A program made the position numbers and the translations under genes. DNA of 64,000 bases, from NCBI GenBank assembly GCA_020632755.1, contig JACKEY010000018.1, forward strand, positions 40,605 through 104,604. Direction: 5' to 3'. Positions within the stretch are counted from its first letter, which is position 1. Each line of letters opens with the position of its first letter. Positions 33,578-41,596 of the stretch are shown here, one piece after another. Origin of the DNA: Alphaproteobacteria bacterium (GTDB lineage Bacteria; Myxococcota_A; UBA796; UBA2385). The notes beneath the pieces are model-generated. The model did no database searches, was not told the DNA's origin, and saw only the letters and a list, made by a program, of their open reading frames with translations.

Positions 33578-34422
33578 CGGAAGATCCCCTTGCGCTGCTT
33601 GAGCCCCTTCTTGATCAAGGCGTCGACGGCGGCCTGGACGCGGGCCGCGGCTTCTTCGACCACGCCTGGGTCGTCGGCCTGGGCCGGGGTGTAGTCCTTG
33701 TGTACCGGGATCGCCGGGCCCCACAGCAGGTGGTAGCGGACCGGCAGCGGCACCGGCACCGCGGGGATGGGCACCTCCGGCACGCCGAAGGGCTTGCCCA
33801 GACGCTTGCTGGTCGTGAGCTGCGGCAGCTGCTCTTCGGCGCCGACCACGCCGCAGGGCACGATGGGGGCGCCGTGGCGGATGGCCATCTCGGCGTGGCC
33901 CACCCGGAAGGGGTGCAGCTTGTAGCGATCCCGGAAGGGCTTGACGATCGCCGGCGTTCCTTCGGGGAAGATCATCAGCAGCTCGCCGCTCTCGAGCAGG
34001 GCCCGGGCGTTGCCGCGGCTGCCGCCCACCATGCCGCCCCGCGCGAAGAGGGTGCCGACGAAAGGCAGGCTGGGAACGAAGTGATCGGCGACCGCGCGCG
34101 GGACCCGCGGCGGGTCCGTGTGGGTGAGCACGTCGTACCACATCATCATCCCGTCGATCGGGATGTTGCCGCTGTGGTTCGCCACCAGGATCGCGGGGCC
34201 GAACTGGGGGATGTGCTCGTGCCCGCTGGAGATCACCCGGAAGTACTTCGTGTACAGCCCGCGCACGATGGTCGTCGACATGGTGACGAAGTCGGGGTGC
34301 ATGCCGAAGGCGTCGTAGCCGTGGCCCGCATCGTGGAAGTGCAGGCCGGCCAGGCGCTCGCGATCGGCGGCGGGGACGGTGGCCTGGGCGATGGCCCGGG
34401 CGACGGCGGGAGGGAAGGGCAT
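33574..34422 (-). CDS. Acyltransferase of the glycerolipid (MGAT/DGAT-like LPLAT) family
   Basis: A 282-residue acyltransferase. The catalytic block is NHSGNIPIDG, the HSGxxPxDG form seen in the MGAT-like subgroup rather than the HX4D of PlsC. The later motif is IFPEGTPAI. A VRYHLLWGPAIP strand lies toward the C-terminus. It should esterify a lipid or lipid-like alcohol at the membrane. It is the first gene of the long minus-strand cluster and overlaps the epimerase gene by four bases. A GATACA hexamer nine bases before the ATG may be the cluster promoter. Confidence 0.85.
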   Translation of the reverse strand: MPFPPAVARAIAQATVPAADRERLAGLHFHDAGHGYDAFGMHPDFVTMSTTIVRGLYTKYFRVISSGHEHIPQFGPAILVANHSGNIPIDGMMMWYDVLTHTDPPRVPRAVADHFVPSLPFVGTLFARGGMVGGSRGNARALLESGELLMIFPEGTPAIVKPFRDRYKLHPFRVGHAEMAIRHGAPIVPCGVVGAEEQLPQLTTSKRLGKPFGVPEVPIPAVPVPLPVRYHLLWGPAIPVHKDYTPAQADDPGVVEEAAARVQAAVDALIKKGLKQRKGIFR

Positions 34423-34431
34423 GGCCCCCGG

Positions 34432-34437
34432 TGTATC
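34432..34437 (-). promoter_or_regulatory. Possible -10 box of the 34.4-18.0 kb gene cluster
   Basis: On the minus strand GATACA (34437 to 34432) precedes the ATG at 34422 by nine bases. No Shine-Dalgarno sequence lies between. It would be the first promoter of the eleven-gene cluster; a clear -35 is not seen. Confidence 0.35.
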
Positions 34438-34516
34438 ACGGGGCCGCCTGCCGCTGGGGCGACGACCGGGCGCAGCACGGGGTCCTCGGCCGATCGGGGT
34501 CGGTCGGTGCCGAGCC

Positions 34517-36538
34517 CTACCGCGCCTGGATGGCGCGCCGGTAGGCCTCCGCCGCGCCGGCCGCCTCGCCCTGGCGCTCGGCGAGCTCGCCCTGCAGGGC
34601 GTAGAGCCGCGAGGCCCACGGTCCGGTGGTGCCGCGACCCAGCCCCGTCGCGATGGTGCTGCGGGCTGCCGACAGCTGGCCGAGCGAGGTCTGCCGACGC
34701 GCGATGCGCCACGCGGCGTCCTGGGCGACGGCGACGGTGCCGTGGCCCAGCAGCGGGCGCAGGGCGGCGATGTAGCCGGCGTCGTCGCCGCGCCCGTCGG
34801 CGTCGCGGGCCGCCTGGTGGACCGCGGCCACGTCGGGGCGGCCCAGGGTGACGTCCGGCAGGGCCCCGACCGGGTTGGCGGCGCTGCGCAGGCCGGCCAG
34901 GTCCAGCCCGTCGCCGCCCTGGGCCGTGCTGGCGCTGCCGGTGCCGTAGGTGGGGTCCGCGTCGTCCAGGGCGGGCGCCTGCTCTTCGGCCAGGTCCGCG
35001 TCGGCCGACCAGCGACTGCCAGCGGGCTCCGCCGCCGGCGCCGAGGCCGGCGCCAGGTCCTTCTTCTTGCCGCCGCCGGACAGCGGCTTGCGGTCGCTCT
35101 CCTTGGCGGGGCTCAGCCGGGGCGGCGTCGGCCGGCGCCGGGACGACTCGGCCTCGGCGGACTCCAGATCCGCGGCCTCGGTCCGGGTGGCCACGGCGCT
35201 GGCGTCGAGCTCGTCGACTTCGTTGCGACTGTCGTAGCGCGCGTCGTAGCCGGCTTCGTCCGCCGGGCCCCAGGCGTCCCCGCTCGCAGTGGCGCCACTC
35301 GCCGCCGCTCCACCGCCAGCGACAGCGGTCCCGGTGGGCGGTTCGGCGAAGGCCGCGTCGCGCGCCGGCGCATCGGCTTCGGTGGGGGGGCTGTAGCTGC
35401 GTCCCGGGCTGGCGGTGACCGGCGGCGCCGGGGGCGCGGCCCCGCTGGCCCGGGTCTCGGCCTTCGGCTGCGCCACCGCGGTCTCGACGATCGACTCGTC
35501 CATCGCCCGGCGGCCGGCGCTGGTCGAGCCGGTGGTCAGCCCGGCCGAACCCACGTTGCCCAGGCCCGCCGTGCCGCCCGCGACATCGTCGAGGTAGCCG
35601 ACAGCTCCGAGGTCTTCGAGCTCGGCGGACTTCTGGCGCTGCGCCCGTCCGCCGCCGAGCTCGCCCTCGGCGCCATCCCAGGCGTCTTCTTCGGCCTCTT
35701 CCACGGCCTCGCCCGCCCGCTGCACTTCCTTCTCGAGCGCGTTCTTGCGCTCGGCCGGAGCCGGGTCGGCGGCGGCGGCCGGCGTGGCCGTCTGGGCCGC
35801 CGGCCCCTTGGTCGTCGTCTCGGTGGCGGCCGCCTCGCGCTTCGCGTCGAGGGTCTCGGCTGCCGAGAAGGGCGTGGGCGCGTCCATCGCCTCGCGGGCG
35901 CCGGGCACCACGAACAGCAGGGCGGTGGCGGCCACGGCGACGGCCCCGAGGCCGGGGATCGCCCAGGCCGGCAGCCCGCGTCGCCGCGCCGGCCGCTGGT
36001 TGGCCGCGGCGGCGAGGTCCACCACCGTGTCGGGATCGGCCACCACGCCGGGCGGCAGGCCCTCGCTCTCGGTGAGCAGGCCGCTCGCCCCGGGTCCCGC
36101 GCCGCCGTCCGCTGCGCCGCCCGCCGCGCCGTCTTGCGCGGAGCCGGCGAAGGGCCCGGTGCGCACCGACGCGAACAGCTCGTCCAGGTCGATGTCGGGG
36201 GCGGGAGCCAGATCGGGTCGCAGGGCGTAGACCGCCTCGACCACCACCGGGTCGCTGTCGGCCGGCGGCCGCACGCCGGGGCGCTCCTCCAGCCACGCGA
36301 CCAGGGCGGCCACGGCCGCAGCTTCTTCGGCGTCCCGCGGCGCGGCGGGGCGGGCCAGGGGCCCCTCGGCCACCTCGTCCAGGATGTCGTCGATCGACAG
36401 CCCGGGGGCGGGCGCCAGGTCCGGCCGCAGCGCGTAGACCGCCTCGATCGCGTCGCGATCGAGCTGCTGCGGGGGCTCCGTGCCGGGCTCCTGTCGGAGC
36501 CACTCGGCGAGGAGCTGGGCCTGGCGGTCTTCGTTCAC
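34517..36538 (-). CDS. Putative membrane-anchored anti-sigma factor with duplicated N-terminal module and TPR tail
   Basis: A 673-residue protein encoded 65 bases downstream of an ECF sigma gene. The N-terminus contains the same module twice: EAVYALRPDLAPAP at about 32-45 and again at 101-114, each preceded by a W-L/P-rich stretch and followed by acidic D-x-D-E-L. One membrane helix lies at about 189-211. Beyond it is a long low-complexity Ala/Glu/Ser/Thr region, and the last 130 residues are TPR-like helices ending AAEAYRRAI. Gene order and topology suggest that the cytoplasmic modules bind the sigma factor while the outer part senses a signal. No zinc-binding HxxxCxxC motif is present, so this is not a ZAS-type anti-sigma factor. 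Confidence 0.65.
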   Translation of the reverse strand: MNEDRQAQLLAEWLRQEPGTEPPQQLDRDAIEAVYALRPDLAPAPGLSIDDILDEVAEGPLARPAAPRDAEEAAAVAALVAWLEERPGVRPPADSDPVVVEAVYALRPDLAPAPDIDLDELFASVRTGPFAGSAQDGAAGGAADGGAGPGASGLLTESEGLPPGVVADPDTVVDLAAAANQRPARRRGLPAWAIPGLGAVAVAATALLFVVPGAREAMDAPTPFSAAETLDAKREAAATETTTKGPAAQTATPAAAADPAPAERKNALEKEVQRAGEAVEEAEEDAWDGAEGELGGGRAQRQKSAELEDLGAVGYLDDVAGGTAGLGNVGSAGLTTGSTSAGRRAMDESIVETAVAQPKAETRASGAAPPAPPVTASPGRSYSPPTEADAPARDAAFAEPPTGTAVAGGGAAASGATASGDAWGPADEAGYDARYDSRNEVDELDASAVATRTEAADLESAEAESSRRRPTPPRLSPAKESDRKPLSGGGKKKDLAPASAPAAEPAGSRWSADADLAEEQAPALDDADPTYGTGSASTAQGGDGLDLAGLRSAANPVGALPDVTLGRPDVAAVHQAARDADGRGDDAGYIAALRPLLGHGTVAVAQDAAWRIARRQTSLGQLSAARSTIATGLGRGTTGPWASRLYALQGELAERQGEAAGAAEAYRRAIQAR

Positions 36539-36603
36539 GGAGGCGTCGTCTGGGGGAGAGGGGGTGGGTGGGGGAGGGAGGGGGCGTCTGTCCGATCAAC
36601 GGC

Positions 36604-37197
36604 TCAGGGGGGCCAGACCTTTCGGAAGGCCTTGCAGGCGCGATGGAAGATGACGTCGAAGTTCCCGACCTTGACGCCCAGCTCGTCGGCGCAGTCCTCG
36701 CGGTCCTTGTCCTCGATGAGCCGCATGCGAAGGGCCTGGGCGTAGCGGGGGTTCATGAGCTCCAGCGCCTTCTCCACCTGCGCGCGGGTCTCGTCCATCT
36801 CGGGGCCACGGTCCGGAGCCAGCGGCTGCTGGCTCGTGGTCCGCTCGACGATGGCGTCGTGGTGCTGGTCCTCCTGCAGGCGCAGGCGGCGCTTGTGCGC
36901 ACGGTGCACGTCGATGGCCCGGTTGATGGCGATGCGTCGCAGCCAGAAGAAGATGCTCCGGTCGGTGAAGGTGTAGGTCTCGATGCGCTCGAGCACGGTG
37001 CGGAAGGTGTCCTTGAGCACGTCCTCGGCGAGCTCGGGGATGGGCAGCCGCGGGAGGATGGCCTGGCGGTAGAGCCGCTCGCCGTACCAGGCGTAGAGCT
37101 GTCCCGCCGCGCTGCGATCGCCTGCCATGAGGCGCTGCACCACGTCCTGCTCTGCCGCCAGGTCCACGAGCCCCGTCTGCGGGTCGGGCTGTGTCAC
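36604..37197 (-). CDS. ECF-type RNA polymerase sigma factor
   Basis: A 197-residue sigma-70-family protein with region 2 (DVVQRLMAGDRSA, AEDVLKDTFRTVLERI, FFWLRRIAINRAIDVHR) and region 4 (ALELMNPRYAQALRMRL, CADELGVKVGNFDVIFHRA). Regions 1 and 3 are missing, as in extracytoplasmic-function sigma factors. The GTG at 37197 is chosen because AGGAGG lies seven bases upstream; the open frame continues further but has no better site. The putative anti-sigma gene follows in the same direction. The 187-base upstream gap (37198-37384) probably contains its autoregulated promoter, which I could not identify by eye. Confidence 0.88.
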   Translation of the reverse strand: MTQPDPQTGLVDLAAEQDVVQRLMAGDRSAAGQLYAWYGERLYRQAILPRLPIPELAEDVLKDTFRTVLERIETYTFTDRSIFFWLRRIAINRAIDVHRAHKRRLRLQEDQHHDAIVERTTSQQPLAPDRGPEMDETRAQVEKALELMNPRYAQALRMRLIEDKDREDCADELGVKVGNFDVIFHRACKAFRKVWPP

Positions 37198-37384
37198 CAG
37201 GGTGCCTCCTCGGTCACCCGTCCGAGGAACGCGGGGACCGGGTCGGAGCTTACACGCCCCTGCCAACCGTGCGGGATCAGACCGAATCGCGCAGATCACT
37301 CCGCCGGACGCCGAAGCCGAGTGCACCGACGCAGTCGGTGTCGAGGCCCAGGCGGACGGTCGGAGTGATCGAAGCGTTCCAGGA

Positions 37385-38263
37385 TCAGGGGCACGCACGC
37401 GCCCCCGTGTACGAGATCCGCTGCTCGAAGCCGAGCGTGAAGCCGAACACCCCGACCACGGCGCTCGCGCTCTCCTCCACCGGGACCAGCCCGAGGGAGG
37501 TCTGCTGGCCGCGCAGGTGCAGCTGGGCGTCGCGCAGCACCACGCGCACGGGGCCCTCGCGGAAGGCGATGCGGCGCGGGAACACGGCGTCGAGGGACGT
37601 CGGCGGCCCCATGTCCGGGAAGACCGTCTGCACCATCAGCTCGCCACCTTGCTGCAGCGGCACCTGCTGCCGCAGCACGACCGCGTCGCTGGCCTCGTCC
37701 CAGGCGATCCACGACGTCGTCACCGCCGGGTCGATGTCCTCGATGATGCCGTCGAGCATGCCGAGCGCCTGGGCGCCCTGGTCGGCGGCCACCTTCGTGT
37801 CGTCGCCCGACAGGCTGATCGACAGGCTGCCGCCCTCCTCGCTCTCCTCGCTCTCCTCGCCCTCCTCGCCGTCGAGCTCTCCCTTCGGGCGGCGCCCGAC
37901 GATCGGCCGGACCCGCGCGACCTCCAGCACGTCCTCGTCCCCCTCCTCGGCCCCCTCCTCCGCTTCTGGCCAGGTGGCCTGCAGCGAGGTCCAGAAGCCG
38001 TGGTCGAGGGTGCCCTCCAGCACGCCCTGCTGGGTCAGGTCGCGCCGCTGCGCCCGGCCCAGCCAGCCGCCGGGGGTGTACAGGGCCACGGCGTAGCGCA
38101 CCTCGCCGCGCAGCTGGATGCAGGTGTCGGGGCCGTCGAGCAGGGCGCGGGAGGCCTGCTCCCACGGCAGCGGGTCGTCGGCGCCCTCGGCCGCCATCGC
38201 GGCGGGAGCCGGTCCGGCGAGGGTCAGGCGGGACAGGACCAGCGGCAGGAGCAGGACGTTCAC
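37385..38263 (-). CDS. Exported protein of unknown function
   Basis: A 292-residue protein with an N-terminal signal sequence ending around AGPAPAAMA. The mature part begins with a DPLPWEQASRALLDGPDTCIQL segment, then mixed strands, an acidic GEEGEESEESEEGG tract near residue 135, and several long beta strands toward the C-terminus (VRVVLRDAQLHLRG, VGVFGFTLGFEQRISY). The composition suggests an outer-membrane or periplasmic beta protein. The GTG start at 38263 overlaps the TGA of the upstream barrel-like gene as GTGA, so the two probably form a pair acting in the envelope. No family recognised. Confidence 0.65.
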   Translation of the reverse strand: MNVLLLPLVLSRLTLAGPAPAAMAAEGADDPLPWEQASRALLDGPDTCIQLRGEVRYAVALYTPGGWLGRAQRRDLTQQGVLEGTLDHGFWTSLQATWPEAEEGAEEGDEDVLEVARVRPIVGRRPKGELDGEEGEESEESEEGGSLSISLSGDDTKVAADQGAQALGMLDGIIEDIDPAVTTSWIAWDEASDAVVLRQQVPLQQGGELMVQTVFPDMGPPTSLDAVFPRRIAFREGPVRVVLRDAQLHLRGQQTSLGLVPVEESASAVVGVFGFTLGFEQRISYTGARACP

Positions 38264-39180
38264 AGGAGCCTCAGGTGCAGGCCCAGGGCGGCCTGCCAGG
38301 TGCGGGCGCGCGTGCCGCTGTCGCCGATGGTGTCGATGCGCTCGGCCGACAGGCGCAGCCCGAGCGGCCGGGAGTCGAGCACCACGCCGGCCCCCAGGGC
38401 CAGGCCGTCCCACGGCCCCCCGAGCGCGGTGGCGCCGCCGTGCGGCCGGGACCCGGCCAGCTGCCAGCGCGGCCCGCCGGCGACCCACGGCACCAGGGAG
38501 CCTAGCTGCAGGGCCAGCCGGGCGGTCGGCCCGAGCAGAAGCGCCGGCGAGATCGGGTCCAGGTCCGCCGGTCCGTTCAGGGCGCCGGCCTGCACCGACG
38601 GGCCGACCAGCAGCCCCACGGGGCCCAGCCAGGCGCCGTGCACCGAGTCCAGCCCGAGCTGCCAGCCCTTCAGGCCGCCGAAGGGCGCCACCGCCTGCAG
38701 CTGGGTCTCGCCGGCCGGCTGCAGGGTGGTCGCCCGCAGGCTCCACCACTGCCAGCCCACCGTGGCCCCGGCGCCGGCGGATCCACGGGCCGGACCCGTC
38801 GTCCGCTCCCGCACGAAGGCCCCCAGCCAGGGCCGGACGCCGACGCGCGAGCGCAGCGTGGGGCTCTTGCCGGGCAGGGCCAGCTCGCTGTCCGGGTCCA
38901 GGGCGACGAGCTCGGCCAGGCCGGCGTCGTCGGTGCCGTTGGGCGCGCCGTCCAGCGCCGGGTCGTCCAGGGCCGAGCCGAAGTCGACCGGCACGGAGAG
39001 CTCGATCCAGCCGTCGTCGGGGGAGGAGGATCCGTCGTCGGGGGAGGAGGGTCCGTCGTCGGGGGAGGAGGATCCGTCGTCGGAGGAGGCGGCTTCGTCC
39101 GCCCACGCCGGTCCGCCGACGGCCAGGCCGGCGGAGAGCGCGAGACCCGCCAGCAGGCGTTCAGTAGTTCGGCGCCGCAT
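38260..39180 (-). CDS. Putative outer-membrane beta-barrel protein
   Basis: A 306-residue protein with a Sec signal peptide (residues 1-27, AGLAVGGPAWA). An Asp/Ser/Pro repeat follows, then a C-terminal region of about 200 residues. This region is rich in alternating hydrophobic and Gly residues and ends in AALGLHLRLL, like an outer-membrane barrel strand. It overlaps the end of the FAD oxidase gene by 20 bases and the start of the next gene by four, placing three genes in one operon. Function unknown; the barrel assignment rests on the strand pattern only. Confidence 0.6.
   Translation of the reverse strand: MRRRTTERLLAGLALSAGLAVGGPAWADEAASSDDGSSSPDDGPSSPDDGSSSPDDGWIELSVPVDFGSALDDPALDGAPNGTDDAGLAELVALDPDSELALPGKSPTLRSRVGVRPWLGAFVRERTTGPARGSAGAGATVGWQWWSLRATTLQPAGETQLQAVAPFGGLKGWQLGLDSVHGAWLGPVGLLVGPSVQAGALNGPADLDPISPALLLGPTARLALQLGSLVPWVAGGPRWQLAGSRPHGGATALGGPWDGLALGAGVVLDSRPLGLRLSAERIDTIGDSGTRARTWQAALGLHLRLL
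39012..39074 (-). repeat. Three 21-bp coding repeats
   Basis: CGTCGTCGGGGGAGGAGGATC and near-copies begin at 39012, 39033 and 39054, with a partial fourth copy after. On the minus strand they encode repeated Ser-Ser-Pro-Asp-Asp-Gly units in the linker after the signal peptide of the barrel-like protein. Confidence 0.85.
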
Positions 39181-40579
39181 CGTCCACCGGTCCCGCCAGG
39201 ATGTTGCCGCGGCCCAGCACGAAGCCGGGATCCAGGTGCCGCTTGAGCGCCTGGAAGCCCGCCAGGGCGTCGGGGCCGACCATGTCGGCGAGCAGCGCGC
39301 GCTTGAGCTTGCCGATGCCGTGCTCGGCCGACACGGTGCCGCCCAGGGCGACCGCCTGGAGCGCGAGCTGCCGGTAGATCGCCTTGGCGCGGGCGAGCTC
39401 GTCGGCGGTGCGCGGCAGCAGGTTCAGGTGCAGGTGGTTGTCGCCGATGTGGCCGAAGCAGATCTTGTCCATGTCGACGGCGTCGTAGGCGGCCATCATC
39501 GGGGCCAGGGCGTCGTCGGGCACGGCGAAGTCGGTGCCGACCTTGGGCATGCCGTTGTGGACCACGCGCTCGTTGACCCCGGCGGGGATGGCGTGGCGCA
39601 CGGCCAGCAGGCGCTCCCGTCCGCGCTCGTCCTCGGCCACGACCGTGTCGTCGGCCAGCGCGCCGCCGTCGACCAGCGCGTCCCACCAGCGGTCCAGGGG
39701 CGGCTCGCCGTCGTGCTCGATCTCGATGAACAGCGCGCCGATGGCGGCGGCAGGCACGTCGGGCACGCGGGCGCGAACCATGTCCAGGGCGTGCGGGCCG
39801 TAGTACTCGATGGCGGCCGGATCCAGGGCCCCGGGGCGGGCGAGCCGGCCGGGGCGACGGGCGCCGTCGCGGGCCCGGCGGACGAAGGCGCGCAGGGCGT
39901 CGGCGTCGTCGAAGAAGGCGATGAGCGACAGCACGCCGGCCGGCGCGTCGGTCAGCCGCAGCCAGGCGCGGGTGATGACGCCGAGCGTGCCTTCCTGGCC
40001 GATCATCAGGTCCAGCAGGTTGTCGGCCGGGAAGTAGCCGGCTGCTGTCTTGACCCCGGGCTCGGTCCAGGCGGGCAGCGGCCAGTCGGCGGGGATCGGT
40101 GTGTCGCGGTCGGCGTGCAGGATGCGGCCGTCCGGCAGGACGACGTCGACGGCCCGCACCCAGGGGCGGGTCGGGCCGTAGCGGAAGGACCGGGCACCGC
40201 TGGCGTTGCAGGCGATGGCGCCGCCCAGGCTGCAGTCGTGGCGGCTGGTCGGGTCCGGCGGGAACAGCCGCCCGGCGGCGGCCACCTGGGCCTGGTACTC
40301 GCCCAGCAGCACGCCGGCGTCGGCGTCGTCGAGGGCGTGCACGGTGCACAGCCGCTCGGTGGACAGCAGCCAGCCCCCCCGCGGCACGGCGGCGGCCGTG
40401 GTCGACGTGCGGCGGGCGGTGACGGTCACCGGCACACCCTGCGCGGTCGCCGCGGCCAGCACCTCCGCCACCTCTTCGGCGCTGCGGGGCCGGAACAACG
40501 CGTCGGCCCGCCCCGGCACGTTGCTCGCGTCGGTCAGGTAGCCGGCGAGGACCGCCGGATCGGTGATCGGGGGCTGCAT
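39161..40579 (-). CDS. FAD-linked oxidase, D-lactate/2-hydroxyacid dehydrogenase type
   Basis: A 472-residue flavoenzyme with an N-terminal FAD_binding_4 domain (VLLGEYQAQVAAAGRLFPP, LGGAIACNASGARSFRYG, GQEGTLGVIT) and a C-terminal FAD-oxidase domain. The latter carries the conserved GHIGDNHLHLN and SAEHGIGKLK motifs, where the His residues bind metal and substrate. This is the GlcD/Dld family, oxidising D-lactate, glycolate or longer 2-hydroxyacids. Glyoxalase II elsewhere in the window yields D-lactate, a possible substrate. It starts 10 bases after the methyltransferase gene and overlaps the barrel-like gene. Confidence 0.87.
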   Translation of the reverse strand: MQPPITDPAVLAGYLTDASNVPGRADALFRPRSAEEVAEVLAAATAQGVPVTVTARRTSTTAAAVPRGGWLLSTERLCTVHALDDADAGVLLGEYQAQVAAAGRLFPPDPTSRHDCSLGGAIACNASGARSFRYGPTRPWVRAVDVVLPDGRILHADRDTPIPADWPLPAWTEPGVKTAAGYFPADNLLDLMIGQEGTLGVITRAWLRLTDAPAGVLSLIAFFDDADALRAFVRRARDGARRPGRLARPGALDPAAIEYYGPHALDMVRARVPDVPAAAIGALFIEIEHDGEPPLDRWWDALVDGGALADDTVVAEDERGRERLLAVRHAIPAGVNERVVHNGMPKVGTDFAVPDDALAPMMAAYDAVDMDKICFGHIGDNHLHLNLLPRTADELARAKAIYRQLALQAVALGGTVSAEHGIGKLKRALLADMVGPDALAGFQALKRHLDPGFVLGRGNILAGPVDDAAPNY

Positions 40580-40588
40580 GGCGACGAC

Positions 40589-41443
40589 CTAGCGCGTCGC
40601 GACCACCACCGCCCGGTCGCCCGGCGTCCACGGGCGGCCGTCGAAGTCCGACACGACGTCCACCTCGGAGAAGCCCGCCCGGGTCAGCAGCCGCGCCAGC
40701 TCCGGCACGCTGTAGATGCGGATCTCGGACTGGCGCAGCTCGACCTCGGCGGCGCCGTCGTCTTCGCCGCGGATCAGGGTCCACTCGACGTGCATCACGC
40801 CTTCGATCGGGTCCCAGGCCCGTTGCTCCAGCACCCGCACGCCGCCGACGTCCCACCAGCCCCGGCCCTGGTACTGGGCCATGATCTGCTCGATGCAGGG
40901 CGTGTCGATCAGGAAGAAGCCGCCCGGAGGAAGGGCCTGGGCCACCGCCCGCGCGAAGTCCAGGTCGCCGCCGCCCTGCAGGTCGGAGCCCACCGCGCCG
41001 AGCCCGCCGTCGCCGAAGTAGCCGAAGGACCCCCAGATGCAGAGCGCGGCCTGGAACCAGCCGGCCCCCTGGAAGCCGTCGATGTCCCCGCCGCCGAAGG
41101 AGCCGCCCGGCCCGGTGCGGGCCAGCCGGTGCACCTCGCGCAGATCGAGCTCGTGGAAGGTCGCGTCCAGGCCGTCGGCCTGTGCCGCGGCGCGGGCGTC
41201 TTCCAGCAGCGGGCGGCAGCGGTCGACGCCCACCGTCTGCAGGCCGAGGCGGGCGAGGGCCAGGGCGATGCGTCCGTTGCCGCAGGGGGCGTCGAGGACC
41301 CGGTCGCCGGGCTGCAGGTCGAGCAGCTCGCAGAGCGAGGCCGCCTGCTGCGCGGACAGCTCGGGCGGGTGCAGCGCCCGCTGCACGTCGAGCCAGGCGC
41401 CGGAGAAGAAGGACTCGGTCCAGTGTTCGGGATCGTGCGACAA
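40589..41443 (-). CDS. Class I SAM-dependent methyltransferase
   Basis: A 284-residue methyltransferase. Motif I is DAPCGNGRIALAL, and the acidic end of strand 2 is VGVDRC. After that comes an unusual Gly-rich insert (GGSFGGGDIDGFQGAGW), then FQAALCIWGSFGYFGD as motif-II-like strand 4. The start is most likely the TTG at 41443, five bases after GGAGG; no ATG or GTG near the N-terminal HDPEHWTESFFSGAW fits. It is cotranscribed with the FAD-linked oxidase. The acceptor is unknown; small-molecule or quinone methylation would fit, but this is inference. Confidence 0.8.
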   Translation of the reverse strand: MSHDPEHWTESFFSGAWLDVQRALHPPELSAQQAASLCELLDLQPGDRVLDAPCGNGRIALALARLGLQTVGVDRCRPLLEDARAAAQADGLDATFHELDLREVHRLARTGPGGSFGGGDIDGFQGAGWFQAALCIWGSFGYFGDGGLGAVGSDLQGGGDLDFARAVAQALPPGGFFLIDTPCIEQIMAQYQGRGWWDVGGVRVLEQRAWDPIEGVMHVEWTLIRGEDDGAAEVELRQSEIRIYSVPELARLLTRAGFSEVDVVSDFDGRPWTPGDRAVVVATR

Positions 41444-41596
41444 GGGAGCCTCCGCGGGGGGGCCGACGTAGCCGGGTGGCGGGTGTCGACCCACCGTGAC
41501 GGTCAGGTCGGAGCCGGTTGGCATAGGCTGTGCGCGCAGCGCGCGCCGGACCGGGTCGGTCCGACGCCCTTCTTCGCCCCGCCCGCCGGAACCGCG

